The notes under the pieces were generated by a model that worked only from the letters and a program-made list of their open reading frames with translations, had not been told where the DNA came from and made no database searches. From contig QYAI01000058.1 of NCBI GenBank assembly GCA_003988855.1, forward strand, positions 62,001 to 126,000: a DNA stretch of 64,000 bases, in the 5' to 3' direction. Numbering within the stretch: position 1 is the stretch's first letter; each line of letters starts with the position of its first letter. This document shows, piece by piece, positions 21,943 to 33,458 of this stretch. The translations under genes and the position numbers were made by a program. This DNA is from Arachnopeziza araneosa (Eukaryota; Ascomycota; Leotiomycetes; Helotiales; Arachnopezizaceae).

Positions 21943-23325
21943 ATGCCACCACCTTCATCACGGCAATATGACCTCGTCATCTTTGGAGCGACAGGCTTTA
22001 CGGGCAAATGGGCTGCTGAACATGTAGCTATCCATCTTCCTACAGATCTAAAATGGGCTATCTCAGGACGGTCCGAAGGTAAGCTGAAAGATCTTGCATC
22101 TGCATGCAATGTCTTGAATCCTGATAGGATCCAACCGGGTACGTACACTTCACGTGAGTCGACAAACTTTATGTTGACGGTTTTTAGGCATTGAGATCTG
22201 TAATCTTGACGACACTGAATTAGCCGCTCTGGCCAAGAAGACTACGGTTCTCATAGCTACTGTTGGTCCGTATGCTTTATACGGAGAAAAGGCATTCAAA
22301 GCCTGCCTTGAGAACGGCACTCATTATCTCGATGTCACCGGCGAAGTTCCCTTTGTTTCAGATATGATTAGGAAATATGAGCAGAAGGCGAAGAGCAACG
22401 GAATCATTATGATTCCTCAGATTGGAATCGAATCAGCTCCAGCAGACTTGGTCACGTGGAGTCTTGTCAATATGATCAAAGAGCGTCTCTCAGTCCCAAC
22501 AGGAGAAGTGGTTATGTCTGTTTACGAAATCAGGTATGCTTAACTTGAACTTCGAGATCTAGTCAGCTGAATCTTTCACAGCTCGAGCCCTTCCGGTGGA
22601 ACATTGAATAGTGTTTTAAGTCTTTTGGATGTCTACAGCCTCAAGCAACTCGCAGTAGCCCATGCACCCTACGGCATCTCTCCTATTCCGGGTCCAAAAG
22701 CTCGAGGCTATTCCTCTCTTCTCACAAAGATATTTGGTGTCCGTACAGTTCCTGGTCTGGGTATTCTCACGACCTACTTCGGCTCTGTTTGTGACATTGC
22801 CCAAGTACAACGAACTTGGGGTTTGCTGGGAGGAGGTAAGCTTTATGGACCCAATTTCTCATTCACTGAGTATATCAAGACCAGAAACTATCTCACAGGG
22901 ATCGTCATTCATCTCGGACTTGCTTTAGGAAGCCTCTTACTCGCTCTTCCATTCTTCCGGAGCTTCATGAGAACTCGTGTATATCAACCAGGAGATGGAC
23001 CAACCAAGGAACAGTCAAACAAAGACCGCGTAGAGTACAGAGGTATTGCAACACCTGATGTTCAGACTCCGAAACCGCCGAGAGCATTTTGTAGGGCTTC
23101 TTACGAAGGGTCTTTATACCAGTGTAAGTGTCCTCAATGATCCGTACGCTATGCTAATACCAGATAGTGACGGGAGTTCTAGCGGCCGAGGCTGCAATAT
23201 GCATTCTCAAGGATAAGTTGGATCTCTCCGGTGGTATTTACACTCCCGCATGCCTAGGTCAAAGTTTTATCGATCGATTGCAGTCGGCAGGTTTCAAGTT
23301 TGAAAAGAAGTTTTACGAGGATTAG
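21943..23325 (+). CDS. Saccharopine dehydrogenase-like oxidoreductase
   Basis: Four exons (21943-22138, 22188-22533, 22582-23123, 23168-23325) join in phase to 413 residues. The N-terminal Rossmann fold is YDLVIFGATGFTGKWAAEHV (GxxGxxG), followed by the family block ATVGPYALYGEKAFKACLENGTHYLDVTGE. One hydrophobic segment (ILTGIVIHLGLALGSLLLALPF, near residue 290) fits the membrane association seen in this subfamily. The C-terminal half has the usual LTGVLAAEAA and GGIYTPACLG blocks. These proteins (SCCPDH and the bacterial trans-acting enoyl reductases) bind NAD(P); the substrate in fungi is not known. The enzyme is unlikely to act in lysine synthesis, where true saccharopine dehydrogenases differ in sequence. 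The last acceptor (CAGATAG) was chosen to keep the conserved LTGVLA block. Confidence 0.88.
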
Positions 23326-23976
23326 GGGAACCAAGTGTATCGAAGAAGTAAATCTAATGCAAAATCAGAAAGCAGTGACAATGAGGACCTCATTTGCTTC
23401 AAACTGCACCCTTGAATTGTGTCTGATCCCAATTTCATTTCTTCTTGTACCATGACTTCGGCAACATGATTTCTTGACTTCCAGAAGATAGCTTAAATCA
23501 TGTTTTGGACAAACAGCATCATAAAAAGTATTTATTTTTTCAATGTCACCGCCGCCAGTCTAGACTCGGTAAGGAGGTTGTGCGTGCCGTTCTCTCGAGT
23601 CACCTAGAGTTTAGAAATTTCCTGCGGCGTTTGCACCATTCATTTGAGTGCCGTTGATTTACACTTCAACAGTCGGGCCAACAAATACGGATGCTGCATA
23701 CTGGAGCTTATTTCTGCCTCGTTGCCAGCCTCAAGAGCTAAAGCTGAAGAGGCGTAAACGCAACGCACGGACTGCGCCTGATGCCCAACCTCAACATCAA
23801 AGGTCTCGAAAGTAACTCTCTACATATTAATACAGACCCATCGCTTTTCTCTTTTCGTTCACTTTAACACCTTCAGAATTAATCCGCTGTCTGTTTTCCG
23901 CAATCGAGATGAGTGCATTTTAATACTCAGGGTTTGGTCCGAAAGAAACGGCGTATTTGAAGACAGTTCAAGAAGT
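23326..23976. other. Intergenic, no gene seen
   Basis: This spacer follows the oxidoreductase gene and precedes the CorA-like pseudogene. Nothing recognisable was found. Confidence 0.5.
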
Positions 23977-25268
23977 TATGTCTGGGATACCAAGAATCGA
24001 TTGGACTCGTCGAGCTACTTCCCAAGTTCTATGGGCTGATAAAATGTCGCACAATCGACTTGATAGCCCTTCTGAAATCATTCGTAAAGCATGGAACAAA
24101 TCCCACAACGGATAATCTTTGGAGTATCCATTATCAGTACTGGGACAAGCGAGAATCGTGTTGGGACAGTTCAGAAGATTTTCTAGATGCCATTTTTGAA
24201 TACCACGGCTCCTATAGCCGGCGAGCTGAGACACTAAGTTCGCTTCCAAATCTATTCCCTCGGCGCTGTTTCGGAGATGGTTCGAGGCCCATTCAATCAA
24301 ACACTCAAATATCATACCGTCGTGTCAATCCCAAGTTATGTAGGTGAAATCCCTTGTATCAAAAATCTACTAACAAAAATGGCGAGACCTTTTTTTAGTT
24401 GATGCTCCAATCCCTCTCGCAAATCAACTTCATCTCGCACCACTTGGTGCCTCATCTATCAAAATCTCGCCGAGCTTGAGATTTCTGTATGCTACCAACA
24501 GAGGCGGAGTCGTACTTCCAAAATTGATAGCTCAGCTCGATCCCAATGAGTACAGGATACTCGACAGCCTCGATGCTTCTTGAAGCATGGCTGGCATTTA
24601 GATGTGTTATTAAAAGGGAAACATTGTGTCACTGCTATTCCATCTCACCCGCTCCTCTATCTCATATCAAGCTCTCTTTGGGAAACCAACCTGGATCGCC
24701 TTGAGCAACGCATCAAGTTTATCAGTTTTTTTGAAATAAAAAGACCCACCATTGAGACCAACAACAGACTCCACGACCTGCGTCAAAATTTTGATCTTAA
24801 AGCAGGTTTGATGGAACTATCGCGTGGGCTGATCAGAGCGTTGTGAAATGGCATGAGCGACATGCTTTCTACGCAGAAGCTCGCCGATCCGGCAGGCAGA
24901 ATCCAATCCTGCATTTCCAACGTATCCTTAATGATGCAAAAGAACTCGAAACTTTCTTGATGGAAACATTCCAGCTCTGTATGATCTCTATCAGCAGCCG
25001 GGACAGTCAAGAAAGCATTGAGCAAACAAGACGTATTACGATACTAACACAGCTCGCTTTTATCTACATTCCTCTATCTTTCATTACTGGCGTTTTTGGC
25101 ATGAACGTAAAAGAGCTAAACAGCTCTAGCTTGCATATATGGGTTTTCTTTGTCATGTTAATGATTGCGGTTGGTCGTACTGCGGTAGTATTTTTTGGGC
25201 TTGGTGTCTTCCAGAAGCGGGGAGGAAATCCGGGAGGTGTCTTGAAGAAACTCGACGCAATGGCTTGA
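23977..25268 (+). pseudogene. Fungal CorA-like Mg2+ transporter-type protein, frameshifted
   Basis: The coding pieces lie in order but in different frames: YQYWDKRESCW...GSYSRRAETLSSLP (about 24100-24330), an intron, then IPLANQLHLAPLGASS...LDPNEYRILDSLDA (24400-24583), KHGWHLDVLLKGKHC (24583-24830), and WHERHAFYAEARR...GVFGMNVKELN (24840-25268). The GMN motif at the end of a membrane helix, with a second helix after it, is the CorA/Mrs2 hallmark. Frame breaks fall near 24583 and near 24830, and the segment before 24100 is also out of frame. The fungal members of this family are large proteins of uncertain transport role. Sequencing error could explain one break but hardly all. Confidence 0.75.
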
Positions 25269-26201
25269 TATCTAATACTTGAGTAGCTAACTCGGAGTTG
25301 ATGGATTATGAGACAACACTGACACTGGTATGTTATGAAAACAAGTCTCGAAACTCAATCTGTTGCTACTGGCTATTTGAGACATTCTCATCTAAACGCA
25401 CCATCCTACTTCTAGCTCAGCATAAATCCAGCGAACTTATCACCTACGGGAATAAAACTACACCAGGAAACATAAATGAAAATTTGAGTCGCGCCTATCC
25501 CCTGCCTAGCTCGACTTCGTACGGAATTTTCGCCATGTTAATTGTTGCCATACGTACTCAAAGTCGCTAGTGAGCACCCCGGCTTCGTTGAATGGTATAG
25601 CGACATAGCCATTGCAGTAGAAAGTGAGTTAAGCGCAAGAGTTCTCAGGGGAAGGTGGCTTGGCTCTATTAGTTTACAGCCCGCAAATATGGACCAATCC
25701 CTATTCTGCCTTTCCTTCACATCCGTCTCGCCTTCTTAGTAGACAAAGCGTATTCAGAGCCAAACCATTCAATAGACGGCTTATCGAAGTGTTAAAGAAT
25801 GACGGTATATTAGGGACTATCAGAGCAAGAGTGGGAGAGAGATGTGGATAGTGCCTGGATACTTAGTCGTCGTTCAGCGAGGTGGTACACAAATATACCC
25901 CTGAGTGCGAACTTAACGGGCGTTACTGACAAATATTAAGGGATGGGCTAGTATTACTTGAAATGGCCGCCGACTTTGCGCCACCTGCGACCTCATGATA
26001 CCACACGATTCTGTCAAATGAAAGTTGGAGTATTAGTCGTAGCAGAGAGGCTACCTCAGCTATTAGACGTCTCGAGCTACCTAAGTATTTCATTACCACT
26101 CTCAATATCCATATTTTGTATGCTGCAGTTCTCTTTCTCTATCATGCATCATTCATCGCAATCTTTCATTTCCCAGCTGTGTTTCAAATATCCTGTCGTT
26201 A
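25269..26201. other. Intergenic, no gene seen
   Basis: A spacer of about 930 bp with short unrelated frames (25298-25570, 25542-25739, 25958-26332) that I could not tie to any family. It borders the Fot1-like remnant at 26202. Confidence 0.45.
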
Positions 26202-26640
26202 AGTCCGTGCACCCCCATTTCGCCCACCTAAAAAATAGCCAAAAATCATGGCATCTCCCCACACAACTACTTTTAATTTTATTAATTTTGCTTAGAATTG
26301 CTTTCTATTTTAGAAGATACTTCTTTAATTAATTATGCCTTAATATACTAAAGATAACATGGCTCAAGCTCTTGCAGCAGTTGCAAATAGTCAAGGAATT
26401 AAAGCTGTAGCTCGAGAGTAAGGTATATGTAACGGCACGAACACGAATATGGCTAGTCAAGAGGCATATGGGAGTGCGTTGATAGTCTGAGTATATTCGG
26501 TTCGTAGGCTAGCTACGAAGGAAAAGAAGAATATGAGGAAAGAAAAACTACATGAGTGAGGTGTGCCTTATCTACAGCAGACTTCTCTCTAGCCCTAGTC
26601 CGAATAGACTCTGAATGTGCCCTTTACGAGTATTCTCCAC
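26202..26640 (+). mobile_element. Fot1/pogo-type DNA transposon remnant (5' end)
   Basis: It begins right after a TA dinucleotide (26200-26201) with an end sequence agtccgtgcacccccatttc, shared with 39210 and 43629. A decayed transposase start follows at 26335: after MP and a stop it reads YTKDNMAQALAAVANSQG, then IKAVARE, which is the N-terminal helix-turn-helix of Fot1-type transposases. Several stops follow. The element is truncated; no matching 3' end was found, and the right boundary given is approximate. Confidence 0.72.
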
Positions 26641-27087
26641 ACTTCGGTAATGAGGTCCTGTCCGCATGGCATTTGTAACACGTGATATTCTGCCTATCAC
26701 AAAATCAGTATTTCTCAAGTTGTATTATTTTTCCTCAGAAACCTCATTTTTCTTTTCCTAATATAATCCGATTAAAGTTTAATAGAAAACACAAGCCGAG
26801 GTGGTTACAAAGTCATGTCTGATAGGAATCAATTTTCGTTCTGGAAATAGCCTTATATATCAGCATCCTGGTTTAACCAGATCTTGGAATGTATTTTCTT
26901 GGCGTCAATTACTATTGTAACTGCAGAGAAATTCTTGTTGTCGATAGCAGCTGGTATTAGATTTACTGCTGGCTCTCACATAGTAGATGTACCACCCTCA
27001 AATAAGAAGAACCCCTTTATAATTGTTCACAACTGTGCTATTTTGGCCATGTATTATCTCCTACCTAGAGGCTGTAGGATATATGAT
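26641..27087. other. Intergenic, no gene seen
   Basis: AT-rich sequence between the transposon remnant and the stop codon of the NLR gene; it probably includes the NLR's 3' UTR. The plus frame 26884-27258 overlaps the NLR antisense and is rejected. Confidence 0.45.
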
Positions 27088-30000
27088 TCATGTTTGCCAT
27101 TGCGATTTACTAATTGCGTCAGCAATCGCAATGTTACCTTCGTGAAATGCGGACTGCAGAATGGTGCCTCCCCTCTTGTTTGGTATGTGAACACTAGCTT
27201 TCTTCTCCAAAAACACGAATACCACGCTTTCGTGCTGCTGAGAGACGGCACGATGTAATGGTGTATATCCTTCTCTATCTCGTACATCTATCTCTGCTCC
27301 ATTATCCAGCAGAAGCGTGACAATCGTGGGATCCCCTGCTGATGCTGCAATGTGCAGTGCGGTTCGCTTCTCATCAGCGACGGCATGTATCAAGTGTTTG
27401 GCCCACTGAATCAGCAGCTCTGCAACACTTTCGTGCCCTTCAGTAACAGCACAGTGCAGAACGGTGCGGTCGTTGGTATCCCTTTTATCGGGACTTGCAC
27501 CATTTTGCAGCAGTAGCTGCACTACCGATCTGTGACCTCCAGATGATGCAAGATGTAAAGCTGTAAGGCCAAGTTTGGTTTCCTTATGCATATCCGCACC
27601 TTGCTCCAACAATAGAGTTACGACTGAGCCTTGTCCTCGAGAAGAGGCAAGGTGAAAGGCTGTGAGGCCCAGTTTTGTTCTCGCATGTATGTCCGCGCCT
27701 TTCTCCAACAAATATTGTACAATTGACCTATGTCCTTCGGATGAAGCAACATGTAAAGGTGTCAAAAAAGACTCTGTTTGAGCATTTATATCCGCGCCTT
27801 TCTCAATCAAAAGCCATACGACCGAATAGTTCCCTGAGGTTGAGGCAATGTGTAAAGGTGTTTCGCCATCTTTGGTTTGGGCATTGATTTGGGCGTTGCT
27901 TTCTAGGAGGAGCCAAACTAGAGATTTATCACGAGAATCTTTCCAGTTTTTAACTGCTGAATGCAGTGGTGTATAGCCCTCGCGGTCTTCTACATTGATG
28001 CTTGCGTCGGCTTTGATTAGTAACCATGCTGAAATTCCACGTCCATAGTCAATCGCCCATCTTAAAAGTGTCCGTCCATCAGCGTCAACATGAGTCAAAT
28101 TTACTCGCTTCTCAATCAGGAGTTGAATGATTGAATTTCGGCCTTGGGACGCCGCCCACCGAGGTAAACTCCATCGGCCATCCCCACATGGTATTTCGAG
28201 CGCCGCATTGTTTCGAATAAGCAATTCCATAGCTCTCTTGTGTCCACCTGAGGTAGCCTCCCGCAACGCCGTCCACCCATTCTGATCCGTACTATCAATT
28301 TCTGCGCCGCCTTCAAGTAGCAGCTTTACGATCTTTGCATTTCCATGAGCAGCTGCTAATCTTAGCGCGGTCCGTCCTTTGATATCTTCGAGTTTCAGGT
28401 TCGTCCCANTTGTCGAGGGTAGAAGCAACGACACCGATTTTTCATCCTCGTTCATGACTGCCCGGTGCAAAGCTGTTCTCCCTTGATGGTCTTGTATATC
28501 GAGATCAGCTCCTTGTTCGATCAGTAGCTTTAAGAACGATCTTTGATGAAAAATTGTTGCCCAGTGTAGAGCTGTCTCACGTCGTTGCGTGATAGCATTT
28601 AGCAGCAGTTTTTTCTTCATGTGTATCGCCTTTCTCACTAAAACTTCTAAGCCAAAGTAAGCGGCGATATGGAGTCCCGACACATGATCCTCATTCATAT
28701 TTTGGAAATGGATCATGACCTTAAGCAAGTTCTCAAATGTTACTCCGTCGGAGATAAATTCCCAAGCAAGCTGGCTAGCTCGACCTCTTACACCAGCAGC
28801 AATGTGAACCCCCCAATAATTTGCTGCGTATGATGTAAATGGATATTTCTTACAATGGTCGTCCAACAACTGTGTAGTAGGATTGACTTGGTCCAGTTTC
28901 ACCTGCATCAAATATGCAAGGCACGTCTCAGCCATTTTCGATTGCTCATCCGTAAAGATAGTCGACTTGTTACTCTGGAGGTATGTCTCAACAGTGTAGT
29001 GCGCTAAGCGGATGGTATCACTTCCTTGATCAGTGACAACAATGCCAGCACAGGCTGAGGTTATATCCTTCACCTCGAAAGTGTCGTCGAGTAAGTTTTC
29101 ATCAACTCGCTGGATAGAAAGGGCATGTCTGAGTTCCGTGATCGACAATGGTCGTTCAGCAAACACCAACCAGATGAGCGTATTAATAGCCAAGTCTTCT
29201 TTAGATTTATCCTGCTCTTTGATACGGGCTAGAGCGGCTTCATAGACTCCATCTGGTGTCTGAGGAAGATTTTCTACCATACATAGATGCCAGGTAGTCC
29301 AGATGGAGCCCTGCAAGAAGGAACCTGAACAAACCATATTAGCGGATCCTTGACGCAAAGAAAGCGATGGCCCAGTACTAACATTCCTTGGGATTTTGCC
29401 ACCACAGCATTCAGAATCGTTTCTCGAAAATCTTTGTTTCTCTGTTCTCCCATTTCAACCAAACCTCTAAGACTTTCCACATTCTTGACTTGGGATTCGA
29501 AATAGGATCTGATATCACTTTCACTGGCGTAGATTTCAACCTCGAAACCTGCCTTAACCTTATGACGTATGTTGATGTCCATCCTCGAGGTGAAAAGAAT
29601 ATGAGCATTCTCTGGAAGCNGATGGATCGCTTTAAGAAATTTGTCCAGTGTGCTAGTCTTGTTGTTATTGAGACACTCGTCTAATGCATCAACAACAACA
29701 AAAACTCGGTCAAATGACCTCACTTGAGCGATAAGCATCTCCACATACCGCTCTGAATTCGGATACATTCCTATTTTTTGTAAATTTCGTGACATATCTT
29801 TGACTTCTTTTGCGATTTGGTCTGTTTTTCGAACAAGTTGTGCTAACAAACTTGAGAGAAGTGTTGTTAGATCTTGCCTATTCCGATCTTTGTAGTCAAA
29901 ATAGATGTAAATGCAGGCGATGTTCTTGCAAGGTAAGGACCTCGCTTGGAGATGGTCGATGATAATAGACCTAGGGTTGCCCAATTATTGTGTGAATAAA

Positions 30001-30815
30001 AAGGGTAGCCACGGTTGCATCATACGCGAGGATGGTTTTGCCAGCACCAGCTGAAAAGGTCAGCTCCAAGAAGCTGATGCTATCAGACGAGAATCTTACG
30101 AATTCCGTAACACCATAGCTGTCTTGCTTCACCACGTCCGCCATCAATCCATCTCGTGAATTCCTCAGATTTTAGAAACCTTGTCCCAGTACCAGGTGCT
30201 TTGCTAGCTATTTCAAAGTTCTGCCACTGCTTTGCCGCAAAATCTAGGCTTGGGAGTGAAAAGATCCAGCTACGAACAATCTGATCTTCACTGCCGTCTG
30301 TTTTGCGTAAATACATCTCTGGAGACTAGCTGGATAGGCCACGTACTGAAGTAATTAGAATCTATACGTTAAGCATCGTAAGCATTGTATATAATCTAGA
30401 GTGAGAGAAAAAGGTTCACATACCATATTTCACCCCACCACGGATATGAACGTTGTGAGCTGAAATCGACTGAGAAGGGGCATTAGAGCTTCCCGTTCCC
30501 CCAGAGGACACTTTGAGTCTGTTAGGACATTATGTCTTGTAATCCTTTTATCAAGTGGTAGACATACCAAATTTCACCCCTTGTGCATTATTGACAGTCT
30601 GAGCAATCACTGACTGCTGAGCATTGTTGAGGCTCACCCCGACACGTGCTTTGGTTGGTTTGGAAGCGCCACCATTGTCATTATCGGATCCCTTCTCTGG
30701 AGTCAATCAAGCTTCATTTCCTCGCCTTGATACATTTATATGATGATTTTAGCTGTACTGTGCGGCTCACCTCTGTATCCGTCTGAACGGTGGCTTGGCG
30801 TTTGGGCGGACTCAT
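27088..30815 (-). CDS. NACHT-ankyrin NLR with N-terminal repeated motif
   Basis: Proposed exons are 30815-30771, 30694-30568, 30510-30424, 30318-30100, 30050-30026, 29970-29383 and 29324-27088. The NACHT region has the P-loop IPGAGKTILAS, split by two introns, and a Walker B block VFVVVDALDECL. A winged-helix-like part follows, then about thirteen ankyrin repeats. The first exons encode two related segments, SVIAQTVNNAQGVKF and SISAHNVHIRGGVKY, each ending its own exon in phase 1. Such NLRs sense a signal and oligomerise to activate cell-death effectors. One problem: after the family block FLLAGLHLDYLAS the frame breaks, and the ankyrin part resumes in another frame at ENLPQTPDGVYEAAL, with about seven residues missing. 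Ambiguous bases lie at 28409 and 29620. Exons 2 and 3 have weak acceptors. Confidence 0.75.
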
Positions 30816-31733
30816 GATAAGTGATGTTAGCAAAGCCTAGGGAATGAAAGGGATTCTAATAGACCCCAAGAAGTTGAGATCTTCGAGCCTGTACCCTGTG
30901 AGATTAAATGTTGACTCAGATTCCCATCGAAATCGGCTGATCATGATGTCGATCTCCATGCTTTGTGGCTTTGTGTAACTTGAATCTAAAATGCACGCTA
31001 AATCCCTCGAGCTCAATCTTCCTCGCCCGCTCACATGCGTGCTGCAGACAGTCTCTTGCCACTTTATGTCTTAAAAATTGCACTCGCTTTTTGGATCGGC
31101 TGGATCGCGGAATGTGGAGGCTGTGTGAAGAGATTATGGTGAAACGCGCCTTGAGGCTGAAGAGCGACCGGTGAAGGTTAATTTGTGAGAAGAAGCTCTA
31201 CTCGGTGTCCAAGAGTGGGAGGCTTTGTGACGAGTAATGTTGATATGCATATTGGGGCTGAAAATGAAGTCTTTGATGGGTTGACTGAAAACGAAGCTGT
31301 ACTCGGTGTCCAAAGGCTGTCGTGCTCGAGAAAGCTTCGTGTCACTGCACGAGAGTCCTTCTGCAAGCTTATCCGAAATTGGGTTTGCTAGTTCAAAGCT
31401 TGTCAAGCTGCGTAGGGTAAAAGATCATGAGATGGCCTGGACTCGGCCCAGGAGCAATTTGTTATCACAAGATTTTCTTAGTGGAATTGATTGGTTAATC
31501 TTTCAGCTCGACCTGAACTTTCATTCCGATATTGCGCCGCTGAGATTGTAGATTTCTTGGCTTCTGTGGCCCACTATGAATGAAAGCGACTTCTAAAGAA
31601 CATACTGACACGAAGTGTGTTCAATCACAGCCGCAACTTGTTGCTGGTCTCCGCAGATATACACCTTTATGGCAGACCTAGCGTAGAGAAAAAGAGACAG
31701 CGCTTCAAGTTTGATTCAAAAAAGCCACATGTT
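30816..31733. other. Intergenic between NLR and esterase genes
   Basis: A 918-bp spacer between two minus-strand genes. Short frames on both strands at 30837-31406 overlap each other and have no domain. It should hold the NLR promoter. Confidence 0.45.
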
Positions 31734-33080
31734 TCAGTCCGAGAACGTCAATCCGTTGAAGATTGTCTGATTACCATTAACCACATTCGACTTGATAATA
31801 TCACCCCAGACAGTGATACCTCCGAGATCCCTCTTGCCCGTTGTTAAATTGTTATTTCCTTCACTTTCGATAGCTTCCCCAGGTTCAGCAATATATCGGA
31901 TACACCGGATAGAATTCGCCCATCTCTGAAGCTCGCATACAATACTAACAAAACCTGGATCGTAGTCTGTGGCGAATCTCGCCATATCGCGGTGATTGCT
32001 ATGAATTCCAATTGCTGTGTATCCAGGAAGCGTCGCGGACCGCCTTGGGACAACCTAAGGCTCAATGTGAGTAAATCATAAATCCCAGACATTGATAGTG
32101 CAGCAGAGATCAAAGGAAAGAGTGCATTGAAGATAGATTTTTTGCGTGAGATATGAAAACTCAACTAACCTCACCAATCCCTGAAAGTGGAACCTCTTCA
32201 TAAAAACAAGTAATTTCTATTGGCCGCCCTCCCTCACGTATTCGTGACCGCAAGAAGGAATGGAATTCACTCTGTATTCTAGAAAGTACCTCAGAATCCC
32301 GTGCTAATACTTTTAAAACCTGAAAATTTGTTCGAGCGGTAGGCTTGACTAACGCCGCCAGTCGTTTTGCAACAGGTGCCAAACTACTCCCAAAATGTGG
32401 CGTCCCTAGGAAGAGAATGCCCCAGGTGCATTTCGAGATTTTGTTCAAATGGCTTTCAGCGCTTGCCCTTGAAGATAAGAGAGCCTGTCAGGCGGAATTA
32501 GTGGATACTTCGACATACCAATATGGAAGGCTCCCAAAACATACATCTTCACAGACAAGGCCACCGAGGCTATGGGCAATAAATACGATAGGGCGATCGC
32601 TCTTGACATAATTAGTGAGGAAGTCGATATTAACAGATTTAGAGTCAAAGGTTCTGTACACTATTGTCCACATCCCTAAAAGTTGCCAATGCTGACAACA
32701 AGTTCTTCGCGTGGTCGCTAATATTATTGCTCGAAATTCCTGCCTTCCAGCCAATGACACTTGCATCGTACCCAAAGCTGATTATCCGAGCATCGGGGAT
32801 CTTTGTTGGAAGCAATGTTTCGGGCCAGGGCCTGACACCATTTCCAACCGACCAGCTGTTTTCGCGATGACCAGTGATGCCGTGCACAAAGACGATGCTA
32901 GAACAAAGAAATAGATAAGATTAGCAATGTCACGGCGAAAGCTGCCTGTTTTTGTTACGTGGTTCAGATAACTCACTCGAAGGAGGCGTTGGTCGGCTCA
33001 TAGAAAGTTTTGAGACCATATTTGTAGTCGCAATTGTCGGTTGCGTCTTTCCACGACTTTCTGGTGAACATTTTTCTCAT
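31734..33080 (-). CDS. SesB-like alpha/beta-hydrolase with C-terminal amyloid-like motif
   Basis: Five exons (33080-32977, 32897-32660, 32601-32545, 32484-32170, 32054-31734) join in phase to 344 residues. The hydrolase domain shows IVFVHGITGHRENSW (oxyanion loop), PIVFIAHSLGGLVCED with the catalytic Ser in the GHSLGG-like elbow, ILFLGTPHFGS, and GIHSNHRDMARF with the likely catalytic His. SesB-type esterases are effectors of fungal NLR cell-death systems. The last ~30 residues lie outside the domain: GGITVWGDIIKS, then NVVNGNQTIFNGLTFSD, Gly/Asn-rich with alternating hydrophobics, like a beta-solenoid prion motif. They resemble segments in the two neighbouring genes. Intron 2 (58 nt, ending AAG) is the least certain. 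Other ATGs occur upstream (33176), but MRKMFTRKSW fits the family start. Confidence 0.85.
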
Positions 33081-33458
33081 CTCGTTCCAGTCCCGATGTC
33101 TGATGTTGGCTTCTGGAGGATGAAATGAGGACGGGACTGTGAAAGTTTTCTGTGATTGCAATGCATGGCAGTACATATCGCTGCATATGTATTGTGGCAA
33201 TAGGCCAATCAATGAGCAGAACTGTACAGTGGCCACGACTGTGCCTAACCAGCAGATCAAGGAAAGGCTGCGCCCTGGTTGAACCCAATAAGCCCATAAT
33301 GAATGGGCTTCCAGGGTGGGTAGGCTCACAAATATATATCCACAGCAGTGGCACTGCGGGTGGAATTTTGACTCCAGCCTAGGAAATCCCAGCGTCAATT
33401 CGCCCTGTTAACCAAAACCACCTTACACAGAAGCTCAAACAGCCTTGATCCACTCGCC
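33081..33458. promoter_or_regulatory. Divergent promoter of esterase and small motif protein
   Basis: This 378-bp spacer separates the start codons of the SesB-like gene (33080, minus) and the small protein (33459, plus), so the two may share control elements. The open frame of the esterase continues here but starts on a non-ATG codon and is not needed by the domain. Confidence 0.5.

Noticed and set aside
26884..27258. 124-codon plus-strand frame
   Set aside because: Overlaps the 3' end of the ankyrin gene antisense; no domain.
32973..33398. Long N-terminal extension of the SesB-like protein with apparent membrane segments
   Set aside because: The open frame begins on a TTG codon and lies upstream of the family's usual start; ATG 33080 is preferred.
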